Positions 46,823 to 58,770 of a stretch of DNA of 64,000 bases are shown here, one piece after another. Position numbers and translations under genes: made by a program. Location: contig JADCRB010000053.1 in assembly GCA_021464245.1 (NCBI GenBank), forward strand, positions 1,249,872-1,313,871, given 5' to 3'. The notes under the pieces were generated by a model. It saw only the letters and a list, made by a program, of their open reading frames with translations. It did no database searches and had not been told where the DNA came from. The stretch comes from Carallia brachiata (taxonomy: Eukaryota; Streptophyta; Magnoliopsida; Malpighiales; Rhizophoraceae). Position 1 is the stretch's first letter. Every line of letters starts with the position of its first letter.

Positions 46823-47090
46823 GCATATAGAAAAAATTAGTCACAAATCTATATAAATTTTAATAATTGAACCTTAAATTTTTTTATTTTTCATTTCAAT
46901 TCCAAATCTTTAAAATTTATTGTAATCAAGACTTACATCAACATAATCGAGTTAAATTGTTTAATATTACAATGACTTAATGAAAATAATCTCAATTCTA
47001 TTGACAAAAAAACTTGATTACAACAGATTTTAAAGGTTTATTACCGCAATTGTAAAAATTCATATATGTTAAAGACTAAGTGTACTCCCT
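46823..47090. mobile_element. Mutator-like MITE at the 3' end of RALF B
   Basis: Same element and position as 25631-25929. Flanks TCTCGGCAT (46814-46822) and CCTCGGCAT (47091-47099) agree at 8 of 9 bases. As both blocks share it, insertion came before the segmental duplication. Confidence 0.72.
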
Positions 47091-47317
47091 CCTCGGCATC
47101 TATTTATAGCCGAGCAGCCTCTATCGTACTTTCCCACCGGTGTTGGCTTCTTGCAAGTCTCAGGATGCCTTCGGCTGCATGGAATCTTTTTGTCACGAAG
47201 AGCCGGATATCCGATATATTTTGGTTTTGCTTCTGTTCTTGTTGCTGTTGGCAATAACAAGCACAAAATTATGAGCATGCCAATAGCGAAAGTCATCAAC
47301 TTTTTCAACGCAGCCAT
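47069..47317 (-). CDS. RALF-type secreted signalling peptide (copy B)
   Basis: An 82-residue RALF precursor, paralogue of the gene at 25899-26153. Signal peptide about residues 1-30; YIGYPAL (34-40), closer to the family pattern than copy A's YIRYADL; cysteines at 47, 55, 68 and 74; and the conserved YDRGCSAINRCRGG ending. No RRxL cleavage site. The true start is the ATG at 47317; the frame runs two codons further upstream only from a TTG. After CRG the reading frame enters the MITE end and stops after STLSL, whereas copy A ends SKVSPEHI. TATA box at 47406-47412 (-). Both copies look functional; their ligand specificity may have diverged. Confidence 0.88.
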   Translation of the reverse strand: MAALKKLMTFAIGMLIILCLLLPTATRTEAKPKYIGYPALRDKKIPCSRRHPETCKKPTPVGKYDRGCSAINRCRGGSTLSL

Positions 47318-47412
47318 TGTCAAAAATCAAGTGGTTTGCGAATGCAATGACTTTGGAGTTGAATTTTTATGTTCTTTAAGACATTGTGGCCGCGAGGAAG
47401 TTGGGATTTATA

Positions 47413-49640
47413 CATGCAAATGTTGGCTAAATTTAGGCGATACATTTTATTGACTGGATAGATATATGGCATCCTAAAATAGGAACATAATCTTCTATAG
47501 GGGTGAAATGCATTTAATTTTCTCTATGATTTAGTTGTTTTATATTATACTCTTTTATAATTTTAATTTAAGTAATAAATTTTTTTATATTTTTTAATTT
47601 TGACAATTAACCTCTCGACAATAATTTGTTAAATTGATTAATAGAAATTGATTATAATTACGTTATTTTATAATTAAAAGAACTTCATTATATTTCATTT
47701 CACATAAAAGTTAATTATGAATATTGTCTTTAATATTTCTATATCAATATGTACAGTACACTAAAAATAACAAAATCTATGAAATAAATAATATAAAATG
47801 CAGTTAAAGCACAAATTGAAATACAATTTAAGAAATATGTGATATATTTTTTGATAAAAAAATAATAATTACAAAATAATATAATTTTGATTAATTCCTA
47901 TTATTTGATTTAACAAATTACTGTCAAAGAGATTAATTACCAAAATTATAAAGTATAAGAAGATTTATTACCTAAATTAAAATCACAGCAGGAAAATTAA
48001 ATGTATTTACCTTTTCTCTACAATCATGGTTGCAGGAGCCCTCTTGCAAGCCGAAATATGTGCTATACCAGCCGAACCGTCACACCAGGGGCTTTTTGGA
48101 AAACTATATTAATAGATAGGCACAATAATTTGTTTAAAAGGGAAAGAATTAAGTTATCAATTGTTATTAAAGAGCCATGACTCTTTAAAGAAAGAGATGA
48201 TTTTTTATGGGAAGAAACACAATTCTTAATAGGAAGAGATGCAATTTTTAATAAAAAAAAACATATGACTGTTAGTAGAAAGGGACGCGACTCTTTGGGA
48301 AAATAACTGTATTATTTCAAAAAAAATTATGACTTTTCATAACTGAGTGTTTCAAGTCTATAAGCAATGTATCCCACTTGACCTAACTAGCAATGCATTT
48401 ATTAATTCACTCACCTTCAACGTTCTATTCTTCTTACATTTTGAAAAATTCTTATAAGAGATTTTAAAAACATTACTGTCCGTAAACTCAAAACTTTATA
48501 AATTTTAAAGTAATTTCTCATAAACCTAGTAATTTAAAAGGAAACTAACATCCTTTTAAAGATAATAATTACTTATGATATAAAATTTATTTTGATTCCT
48601 ACCCTCTTTTCCTAACAATCATCACATCATGGCCTTCCATTGCGTGAGGGTCAAATGCACGATAATCTTATATTATATTGTCCTTTTTTTTCTTTGTTGA
48701 ACAAGTTTAGTATATTTTATTCATGGTACCTACAATATGTGCCCAATTTTAGACATTTGTAATCAGCCCTTGCACAACTAGACATCTTCCAAATAACCCG
48801 GCATGTACAGAAAGTCAACACAGCTCCTCTGTATTAAAATTAAGTAGAGACCAAAAAATCATTGTTTAGCTGTCCGCAATCCAGTGAAAGAGGCACCACA
48901 ATTTACCTACTAGCACTATCACATTGCAAGTTGCAGATCTCCAGACCCTTCCTTCCACTATATCCATGCCATTTCTGGCCAATAATCATCAGCAGAACAA
49001 GCGAATGAAAAAAAAAAACTCAGACCATCAACCCTGTACAAAGAATCCCAAAAAGACAGGCAATTCTCTATGCCCGATCAATTGAAAGACTTAGGCCTTT
49101 AGAGCAGTCCAAAAGACAAGTGACATTAATTAAGAAGATAACAAATTACTTGCGCTTTCTGTAAAGTAGTCGCAATCATGAAGTGCTCAATAATTTGTAT
49201 TATAGAACTTCTTCGGACCAATTGATTGTTAAAATGGATTAAACTTTTCAAGTATAGATGTGTTGGGGCTATATAAAATAGCTAATTATGTTTAGCAATA
49301 TATATGTACATTTATCAACCTCACTTTCCCCTGTTATATTTGTCTAAGAAATCCCACAAGATTTGGGGAAACAAAAAAAGAAGAAAAAATAAATCATGCG
49401 GTCAGAAGGGAAGACCATGGCTTCATCGGATCATTTCTCATCATGAGACAAGAAGGACTGTTGTTTGTCGATAGGCAGGCCAAAAGCACGGACACTAACT
49501 AACAGTTAGTAACAACAAGTTTCTGATTGACAACAATTGACAATGAAATGGATTTATTCATCAAAAGATAATTAACCAAAAAAAAATCCATGGAGGGGCA
49601 GTTGCCCCCTCCCCCACTTTTGGTGTTATTCATTTTCTTG
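47413..49640. other. Block B sequence upstream of RALF B
   Basis: Contains the counterpart of the unidentified transcript-like end (48690-49080) and a roughly 550-base stretch (48090-48640) that is absent from block A, source unknown. No intact gene. The empty target site of the block A hAT element is at 49494-49509. Confidence 0.5.
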
Positions 49641-50470
49641 TGTAAACATTAAAAAAAAAAAATCAACTTCTAGAAAAGAAAAAAAAAGAAAAAAAAATAG
49701 GAAATCAATGCCGGCGTTGCTAATTTCAAAATTGACAATGCCGACACGGAAGAAAAATTTTTCTTCCTTTCCCATGTGATTTTAATATGAGAAAAGAGTC
49801 CTATAAATAGGTCATCGCCCCTAATTCAAAACATATTCAACAAATCTATAAACAGAAAAATACAGAGATTTTGAGAGAAAAAGAAAATTTTGAAAACCTC
49901 TCAAGAAAATTTCTCTTTTTCTTACGTATTTTTACTTTACAGTATACTCTCCTAATTCCTTTTTGAGAGATATTTCAAGTGTAAACTCCAAAAAATTTGA
50001 TATTTCCATTTCTAAGGTTATTTTTTGGTTTATATTCTCTGATCGTTTTAAATCTGAATTTATGATAATATAGATTTAAAAATATCAAAGTATTACAAAT
50101 CTGATTGAGATCATGTCTCATACGGCCCTCAACAAAATTCAGGCAGCTCATCCGAGGACAAATCCCTTCGACTCTCAGTAAAATTAAGTCAGACCGGCTC
50201 AAATCAGGCCTATGCAGTTCTTAATCGTAGTTTAAACGTCTACATTAGATCCAATTTTAATCTACCCAATTCAAGATAAAGCTGTGGAATTTACTGCTGT
50301 CAAAATGAAGCTCGAGTAGCCTTTGACAGCAAATACAAAGGAATACTAATCGGAAGAATCACGAATATCGATCTCACGTAAATTTTCTTTTATTTTAAAT
50401 TTTTATTTGTAATTTGTAGTTTGTATTTTCGAGTCTAATTGTTTTAAGGTCAAAATTTACGCCCGTTATA
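49641..50470 (+). mobile_element. Solo LTR, 830 bp, private to block B
   Basis: Begins TGTAAACATT and ends GCCCGTTATA, with a perfect 5-base duplication TCTTG on both sides (49636-49640, 50471-50475). A promoter-like CCTATAAATAGG occurs at about 49800. No internal genes. The matching place in block A (near 35447) has the target once without the insert. The right end is TA instead of the usual CA, so the LTR is slightly decayed or the end is shifted. Confidence 0.82.
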
Positions 50471-51119
50471 TCTTGATTTATAGTGAAGATAGTAATCTAT
50501 CAACGGCTTTACTTATTATTAATGTAGGTTGGCTGAGAGAAATTTAATTTGGACAGACGGTGGAAGTCTTTGCCCTCCAACTTAAGTTGCAGGTACCCAG
50601 GAGGCGAAAAAGGTTTCCTTCTTATTGTCCAAAGTTAATGATTTTCATTGTATTTTTTCGGCCCTCTTTTGATCTACTAGAAGCCCAAATTTTTGGCATT
50701 GTTATATTTTAAGTTGAAGATAACCTTGTTGATCTAGTCATAGAAAGCCCAAAAACAATTATTTTGATACTTAGTCTTGCTATTTTTTATTTTTAAAAAG
50801 CGTTTAGAAGAGTGAGGATGAAAAAAAAAAAACAACGGTTAATTAATTCTCTCGAACTTAAAAGCAGAATCATAATCAGTCATCAAATTTAAATTTATTA
50901 TGTTTACGGTAAAAAATTGTACAATAAACATAAAAAAATATATTGTGCAATCACATTAAAAATAAATGACTAAAATTTATATTTGAATACAAAAATAAAA
51001 AAAATATAGTTTGCAAATATTGAAACTTATATGAAATAATTTTTAGCATTCAGAATAATTAATATAATTTATATTTATCATGATACATATTAGTGTTGTT
51101 ATTGTAACTATACATATTA
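50471..51119. other. Block B sequence, no gene
   Basis: Aligns with about 35450-36060 in block A. No coding region seen. Confidence 0.5.
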
Positions 51120-52292
51120 ACACCCCGTTTGGTATAGATTTTTTTTTATTTTCTGTTTATTTTTCACAAAAAAAATACAAAACATATTTGATATCGTTTT
51201 TATTTTCTATTTTTTGTTGACAAATTGAAAGTATTTTTCAAAAAAAAAACTCAGAAAATAATAAAAGATACTTTCCTAATTTATTTTTCAGTTTCTTTTT
51301 TATATTTTCTCTCATAATCTTTTCTCTCTCTATCCACCATTTCACCATATCTCTCTCTATTCTTTCTCTCTTTTTCTATCTCTACCATTCCCTCTACTCA
51401 TTCTCTCTATCCTTTTTCTCTCTCTACCATTCTCTCTACTCATTCTCTCCCTACCCTCTCTCTCACCTTGTTCTCTCTCTATCATTCTCTCTACTCATTC
51501 TCCCTCTAGCCACTCTCTCTTTCATTTTTCTCCCTCAACCATTTTCTCTACTCATTCTCTTTCTACCCTTTCTCTCTCTCTTCTTTTTCTCACTATACCA
51601 TTCACTGTCTCTCCTTTTTCTCGCTCTACTATTCTTTCTATTCATTCTCTCTCTACCCTCTCTCTCCCTCTCTTTTTTCTCTTTATAACATTCAGTCTCT
51701 CTTTTTTCTCGCTCTACCATTCTCTCTCCTCATTTTCTCTCTACCCTCTCTCTCTCCTTTTTCTCTCTATACCATTCTCTCTCTACTCACAGTCTCTCTT
51801 TTTCTCACTTTACCATTCTCTCTTTACTCTCTCTCTCTCATTTCTCTCTCTACCATTCAGTCTCTACCCACACTCTCTCATTTTTCTCTCTACCATTCTC
51901 TCTCCACATTCTCTATATATCCCCTCTCCCTACTCATTCTCTCTCTACCATTCTCTCTACTCATTCTCTCTCTACCCACACTCTCTCTCCTTTTTCTCGT
52001 TTTACCAGTCTCTCTACTCATTCTCTCTCTACCCTCTTTCTCTCTCTTTTTTTCTCTCTCTACCGTTCTCTTTACTCATTCTCTCTCTACTCTCTCTCCC
52101 CCCTCTTTTTCTTTGTCTATTCATACTCTTTTTACAATTTCTCTCACTATCCTTTTTCTATCTACTTTTTTATTCTTGTAAAAAAAATAAAAATTGACAA
52201 TAATAAATACAAAAATTCAACAAACAGTAAAAACAGAAAAACAAAAAATAAGAAACAGTAACAAAAAATTGATAACGTCTCCAAACGAGCCC
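51120..52292. mobile_element. PIF/Tourist-like element with C/T-rich core
   Basis: Ends CACCCCGTTTGG and (complement of right end) GGGCTCGTTTGG, flanked by TTA (51117-51119 and 52293-52295), the 3-base target of PIF/Harbinger elements. AT-rich arms enclose about 830 bases of almost pure pyrimidine (51310-52140), made of CTCTCTCTACCATTCTCT-like units. No coding capacity; the charged open frames on the other strand are products of the repeat. Confidence 0.75.
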
Positions 52293-52775
52293 TTACTACA
52301 TTGTGGTTTTAATCATTCCACCAAGCAAATGGTTGAGCTCATGGAATAAGTTACAATTAGCTACAATTGCTGAAATGAAATGAGCTTATAGAAAAACCTA
52401 CCAACTCAAGTGTTTCTGTTTTCTTCGAAGAAAACACCCTCTCTGTCGCCAACAAAACCATCAATTTTCTCATCTTACCCAACAACCACAAACAAAAGCT
52501 TGTGCCACCAAACTCTAACTTTCCATTAGTTTCCATTAGTTACTTTCGAACTGAAGGAAATCCCTCCTCTACTACTTTTTTGTGAAGGCACCTTTCAATG
52601 GGGGCAGAGATATGCAGAAATTTGGTCAATTTTCATTCTACAACTTTGACTCCTTACGTAGGAAGAATATGAACTGTTCATAACTGCTAAGCACCACTAC
52701 AAAATCTAATTTTTCCACCAACTACACATAACATACAGATTTGTCTCATACTATCCATAACTTAAGGATTACTTA

Positions 52776-53244
52776 CACTGTGTTTGGATAAAATTCTTAT
52801 GGGAGAGGAAAGTGAGGGAAAGGAAAGTGGAAAAGAGGATCATTAGAGGAAAGGAATATTTTTTATCCTCTCTTATGTTTGGGAAAAGGTGATGGGAGGG
52901 AGGAAAATTATAAATTTTTTGTTTGGGAAATGGTGGAAAATGAAGAAGGGGAATATAAAATATATTAAAATAATAATTTTATCCTTCATAATAAATTTTA
53001 TTTAGATAAAATTGTAATTTTTAAATTATGCGAGTAATAATTGAGTCATTTAATAAATTTAGTAGGGAAATCTACAACTTTCCTCCCATTTTTGGGAGGA
53101 TTGGTTTTGGTGGGGTATGAATGATTAGGGAAATTAGAAACTTTCCTATTTCTCACTTTCAAACATTTCCCAAACACAATAATTTACCATAATCCTCTCA
53201 CTTCCCTCTCCTTCCCTCCCTTTTATCCCCTCCCAAACACAATG
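52776..53244. mobile_element. Tourist-like MITE family T, member 1
   Basis: Ends CACTGTGTTTGG and (complement) CATTGTGTTTGG with TTA duplicated on both sides (52773-52775, 53245-53247). Block A has the empty site (ATTACTTAAGGACATTTC near 37372-37389). Subterminal inverted parts are purine-rich (GGGAGAGGAAAGTGAGG) and pyrimidine-rich. Non-coding, 469 bases. Confidence 0.9.
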
Positions 53245-53338
53245 TTAAGGACATTTCATGATGACTTTGACCATCAAACTTCCAAAAACTAAGATACAAA
53301 AAGACTGATTACATAAACATCAAAATCTGCTGCTGCCT

Positions 53339-53536
53339 TTGTTATTTAAGCCACTGTTGCTGCTACTACTCGGTGTGCTTCCAGCTATTGTTGATTCCTC
53401 TGCTTCTAGTGTCTCTAGGAAGGCCCTCATACATCTTCATAAGTTTAATGCTTATGATAGCTACCACTGCTGGAATCCAAGCTTTGAGGTTCAGAAGTCC
53501 AGGCCAAATGATGAAGTGTGTCATGTCTTAGCATAG
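53339..53536 (+). other. Conserved Leu-rich reading stretch, unidentified
   Basis: A 65-codon open stretch starting with TTG, with no ATG: Leu-rich (LLLLLLGVLPAIVDSSASS), then NAYDSYHCWNPSFEVQKS. Block A (about 37450-37620) has a frameshifted counterpart. It could be a remnant of a secreted-protein exon; I do not recognise the family. Confidence 0.25.
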
Positions 53537-53612
53537 GGTTGATTCCCTCATAGCCTATCAGTTTCCTTGCTACCCCAAGTCCCCCTTACTACTACCTATT
53601 TCAGGAGACTAA

Positions 53613-54096
53613 CATTGTGTTTGGATAAAATTCTTGAAAGACAGGAAAGTGAGGAAGAGGAAAGTGGAGGAGAGGATCATTAGAAAAGATAAATGTTTTT
53701 TATTCTTTTTTGTGTTTGGGAAGAGGTGATGAGAGAGAGGAAAATTGTAAATTCTTTTAGTTAGGAAAGGGTGAAAAGTGAGGAAGAGAAACATAAAATG
53801 TATTGGAATAAAAATTTTATCCTTAATAATAAATTTTATTTAAATATTTTGTTTAGGTAAAATTGTAATTTTTAAATTATATTAGAGGCAATTGAGTCAT
53901 TTAATAAATTTAGTATGAAAACTAACAATTTTCCTCTCATTTTTGGGATGATTGGTTTTGGTGAAGTAAAGAGGATTAAGAGAATTAGAAATTTGCCTCT
54001 CCCTCATTTTTCAAACATTTCCCAAACACAACAACTTACTTTAATTTTTTCACTTTTCTCTTCCTCCTCCCCTTTTCCCTCCTCCCAAACATAATG
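53613..54096. mobile_element. Tourist-like MITE family T, member 2
   Basis: Ends CATTGTGTTTGG and (complement) CATTATGTTTGG, flanked by TAA (53610-53612, 54097-54099). The empty site is in block A (GACTAAGGGGCAC near 37743-37755). Internally similar to member 1, 484 bases. Confidence 0.9.
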
Positions 54097-54441
54097 TAAG
54101 GGGCACTAAAAGTAGTAAGGAAACAGACAGGCCATTGGAGAGGCAACCCTACGGTAGGACGTGACACACTTTATCAGCGGGCTTGGACTTCAAATCACGG
54201 GAACAGGGGAAAGCACGTCCAAATAGACCGCGGGTGCACTGGATCCACAAAGTGGGCATGCAAAACCCCCAGCCCACTTAAGTGGGCAGACGAAGCTGGC
54301 GGGGGTTTTGGTGGCAGTCCACTTCAGCACCTCTAAAACCAAACAAGATGATCGGAATCCAGTTAGAAGGAATCCACTTGAAAGTTGGCATAAAAATCAA
54401 CCCAAAGGAGCTTTCCAACACATAAAAAAGAATCAAAGTGA

Positions 54442-54570
54442 GAGGTTGAGCATTTGCTCAACTGGTTGAGGGGGTTGTCTCTCAACTAGTAGGTGGGGGG
54501 TTTAAATCCCACAAAACCTCACTTCTCCCTTTCCAAATGCCCAATAGGGCTCCTTATAGACAAAAAAAAA
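54442..54570 (+). mobile_element. tRNA-derived SINE
   Basis: Starts GAGGTTGAGCATTT, has box A-like TTGCTCAACTGGTTGAG and box B-like GGTTTAAATCCC about 45 bases later, and ends in a run of A. Flanked by AAAAAAGAATCAAAGTGA on both sides (about 54424-54441 and 54571-54588). Block A keeps the single-copy target (AAGAATCAGAGTGACTC near 38065). Length about 130 bases; copy looks young. Confidence 0.88.
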
Positions 54571-54588
54571 AAAAAAGAATCAAAGTGA

Positions 54589-55584
54589 CTCGATCGGATC
54601 GGACAGAAACAAGCTCAAATAGAACCTGAGATGTATCGATTACAAGTCCATAATTAATTCAGACATCAACAACTTAATTCTAATTAACGTTGGAATATTT
54701 AAGACGAAAGGTTTTCTTCCAACATTAATAAAATAGACGCATCCAATCAACTAATGTGTAATCAAACTCCATTTCATAGTCCACATACTCTTTACATGCG
54801 AGGTTCATAAAATTAAACATATATATATATATATATAAGAAGAGGAAACAGAAGGAAAAAACAAAACAAAAAAAAAACAATTGGTTCAAATTATCGGATA
54901 AGCAATTGACTACCGTAAACGTAAAATCACAGAGAGAGAGAGAGAGAGAGAGAGGGGTACCATGAAGTAAGATAGTGGAGGCGAAGGTACGGCACGGCCA
55001 GGTCTTAAACGCTGAGTTCAAGTTAGCGTTCCGGGCCCACTCGAGATCTACGGATTTGGGTGGTAGCGGTTCGTCCGACCCTTCTCCTCCACTACAATGA
55101 AGGTATGAATAAGTCAGTCTAGTATTCAGTAGCAAGAGAGTAAACGGTACGGGTGGAAGCGGCTTGGTGGGGATGTGGAAGATGAGGATGCCATAGAAGA
55201 GGGAAGGCGATCAAAACTGTTTGGATATATTAAAATATATAAAAAATTTATTATAAATTTTATTTTGGTTGAAATTGTAAATGATATTTTTGAAATAAAA
55301 ATTGATATTTTTATATTTTAAAAATATCAATTTTTTTTTTAAAATATCAGCCCTAATTTCACCTAAAATAAAAATTGAGACAAATTCATCAGAATACCGA
55401 CTTTTTTTTCTACAATATATTAGAATCTCGTAGTATATATTGCAACTATGTTTTTTTAACCCACGTTTAGGCGCGGTTGTGAACCACAACATTATAAAAA
55501 TATATTTAAATAATTTTGAAAGTTGAAAAAAATTAATGTTTACAAACTTAGTTCACTTATTTTTAAAAAGGCTTGTTCCATTAA
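54589..55584. other. Block B sequence with GA repeat and short foldback
   Basis: Aligns with about 38080-38550 and 40106-40270 of block A. It holds a (GA)n tract at 54931-54952 and an imperfect foldback at about 55245-55385, whose arms share ATTTTATTTTGGTTGAAATT or its diverged complement. A GC-richer island at 54970-55110 is open on the minus strand (PPKSVDLEWARNANLNSAFK) but has no match I recognise and no equivalent in block A. Confidence 0.4.
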
Positions 55585-56043
55585 CATTGTGTTGGAATAA
55601 GATTTTTGGAAGAGAGAAAAATGAGGGAGAGAAAAGTACAAAAGAAGATAATTTTTTTATCATTTCTTATATTTAGGAAGAGGTGTTGGAATGAAAGAAA
55701 ATTATAAATTCTTTTATTTGAAAAAAAGTGACAAGTAAGAGAGAAGAAAATAAAATATATTAAAATAATAATTTTATCCTGTATAATAAATTTTATATAA
55801 ATATTTTTTTTAAGTAAAATTATAATTTTTAAATTATACGAGAAATAATCGAGTTGTTTTATAAATTTAATAGGAGAATTAGAAATTTTTTTATTTTTGG
55901 AAGGCTTGTTTTTAATGGATCAAAAAGTATTAGAAAAATTAAAAACTTTTCTCTCTCTTTATTTTTTAAATATTTTTTAAATATAATAATTTATTTCTCT
56001 CACTTTCTCTCTCTTTCCCTTTTTTTCCCTTCCAAACATAACG
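55585..56043. mobile_element. Tourist-like MITE family T, member 3
   Basis: Ends CATTGTGTTGG and (complement) CGTTATGTTTGG, flanked by TAA (55582-55584, 56044-56046). Block A has the empty site (GTTCCATTCAAAGATTTGAG near 40266-40285). More diverged than members 1 and 2. 459 bases. Confidence 0.85.
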
Positions 56044-56156
56044 TAAAAGATTTGAGTGTTTAACTCTCTTCTTTAGGATCCAAGAGCCATCTGAAAACAC
56101 TGACCAATTTGTTTTTATAAAGCTGTTCACTTACTAATTTTCAGTTTCATGTACTT

Positions 56157-57559
56157 TAGTTTTTTTTTTAATAAAAGTCAATTTGACTCACAACGTTTTA
56201 ACATATTTTAAATTTCACACATAACGTTTTTTTTTTGTTAAAATCCGTCCATAACGTTGTGTCTGTCAGTCTAATTTGGTCCTTCTGTCATTAACGTCGT
56301 TAACTATGCTAACGTGGCCAGATGGAATTTGACACGTCATTAATTTTTGTCACGTCAGCATACCACGTCAACATATGTTGCAAACGTGACATGATAGTTA
56401 TTAAGTATAATGGTTAATTTGATCTACAAGGTTTTAGTATGTTTTAAATTTCATCCATAACGTTCTTTTTTTGTTAAAATTAGTCCATAATGATACCTAT
56501 GTCAGTTTAAATTGGTCCTTTCGTCTATAATGTTAACTCTGAACGATTCACCATTCTTTATCTGAATGGTAAGAAAACTGTAGATGATGATAGATCAGTC
56601 TGTACATGTAGCGGTGCAGTTTAGAAAATACAGTTTTCAACAATCCACTAACTTTTTTACTGAGTTTTATTTATTTATGGAATAAAGGTCAATTTGAAGC
56701 AGAAAATTAACACATCAATTAAAACTTGAAGCTTATCACATGAAACATGGATTTGTTGGGAATATATCACTAAGCCTAATTCTAATACAACAACGTCAAA
56801 GGTGTTCAACAAAAAAAGTACTAAAGACGAAATCAACAGGGAAGAACCTATAATGGTTAAATGGACCTTTATTCCATAAACAAATAAAACTCAGTTAAAA
56901 AGTTAGTGGATTGTTGAAAACTGGATTCTCCAAGCCGCACCGCTGCATGTTCTGACTAATCTAACATTATCTGCAGTTTTCTTACCATTCAGACAAAGAA
57001 TCGTGAATCGGTCAGAGCTAACATTGTAGATGAAAGGACCAATTTAGACTGACAGAGGAGAATCATGAATCGGTCAGAGCTAACATTGTAGATGAAAGGA
57101 CCAATTTAGAATGACAGAGGTGTTATCCGCATGGACAAAAATTATTGATGTGTCACTCCGTCATGTCACGTTTGCAGAGCTAACAATGTTATAGACGAAA
57201 GGACCAATTTAGATTGATAGAGGTAACTTTATGGACTAATTTTAACCAAAAAAATGTTATGAGTGAAATTTAAAACATACTGAAACCTTGTTGATCAAAT
57301 TAATCATTATTCTTAATAACTATTATGCCACGTCAGCAACAAATGCTGACGTGACAAAAATTAATAATGTGTCAAATTTTGTCTGGCCACGTTAGCATAG
57401 TTAACGGCATTAATGACGGAAGGACCAAATTAGACTGACAGATATAACGTTATGGACCAATTTTAACAAAAAAAACATTATGGGTGAAATTTAAAATATA
57501 TTGAAACGTTGTGGGTCAACTTAACCTTTATTCCTTTTTTTTTTGGACATTAACATTTT
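56157..57559. mobile_element. Long foldback element, probably Mutator-like
   Basis: About 1.4 kb in which the first 540 bases (to about 56700) are the imperfect reverse complement of the last 650 (from about 56865). Shared landmarks are ACCAATTTAGACTGACAGA and its complement, TTTATGGAATAAAGGTCAA, and GACACGTCATTAATTTTTG-type phrases, several repeated within an arm. CATGTACTT flanks it (56148-56156, 57560-57568; the identical stretch can be read as 12 bases). Block A lacks it. No coding capacity. Confidence 0.83.
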
Positions 57560-57568
57560 CATGTACTT

Positions 57569-58770
57569 CTTGTCAACAATAATCTTCCCCAATATACTAT
57601 TCACGCCTATTTATGAAAAAGCCCCAAATTTATGTAATCGTATATGGAGTTACTACTTTGGTAAATATATATATATATAATTACTACTGTTTGAGATGGT
57701 AACTCAGTAGTAAGTTAACGTACATTCATGTTTGGCATATCGGGTTTAAGCCTCAACGCATGCGCTTATCCTAGCAATTGCCTCAGTAGCCCTTTGGTTG
57801 GTAAAAATTTGTGTCATGTGTTTGAAATTAGACTCGCCCATCAGGACATCAATAAAGAAGGCTCATTTGAATCTATTGGTGCTCAGCTGGTGGATTTATC
57901 CCTTATGAGAATTGTTAAATAGATTGTTCAAACGGGATTACTTCAAAATCAACCCAAGGATTTAATGACTGATGTATTTGCGATGGATCTTTTATATATA
58001 TAGAGTTGTTGTTTAGACATTTTCCAGCATGCATAAAACAGATAATTGTGGTTTATTGATCACGTAACCATTAGATATTTACATAGTTGACCACATTAAT
58101 GTTAAGAAAGATGTGTACAGATGCATGCATGAACATAAATACATAAAACACAAAAAGAAAAAAAAAGTTGAAATTCCATATTCTTCTCTGTACATCATTG
58201 CAGATGCATGCATGTATGATATGTTTTCATAGTCTTCTCATTCTTGTATATGTATCTAGATCGATGCAGAAAGCCCTTGAAATTCCATAAGGGTTGATTG
58301 AATTGTAAACTTACAGTTAAAAAACAATTGAAGAAAGAAAACTCTTAAAAGTTCCACAACTGTTTGAAGAAAAATTGAAAACTTACAAACTATAAGGATT
58401 TAAGAATCCCATTGGACACAAAATAATGCTAGAATTCTAATGGACATAAATAAAATTATAATCAATTTGCAAAGACTCTCCTCTACTCTATTCAAGAACT
58501 CTTCAAAATAACCATGCCATGCGATGAGATCATAGTCAACAAACCTATGCAAAATAAGCCATGATGGCAACAGTTGATCATAAAAGTCGGATATAGCTCT
58601 CATTGCCCCTCTCTCTTTATGTTGTGCATTTGTGAATGACTTGGGCACATCAAACAATTTTTTGGCACAAGCATGGAATTCAAGTGTGGTGAGAAGCCAA
58701 ATTAGTTACCTTAATCACACGATGGACAATACAAAATACTCTCAACAACAGCATCATTTATAATGCTTTA
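57569..58770. other. Block B sequence with a possible small insertion
   Basis: Aligns with about 40390-41290 of block A, except for about 315 bases (57680-57995) absent from A. That insert has a tRNA-like start (GATGGTAACTCAGTAGTAAG) and a box B-like GGGTTTAAGCCT, so it may be an old SINE, unproven. An 85-codon open stretch lies at 58400-58657 (-), reading DFYDQLLPSWLILHRFVDYD; it is frameshifted in block A and not recognised. Confidence 0.35.

Noticed and set aside
51535..51720. Glu/Arg/Lys-rich reading frame on the minus strand
   Set aside because: It is only the translation of the C/T simple repeat.
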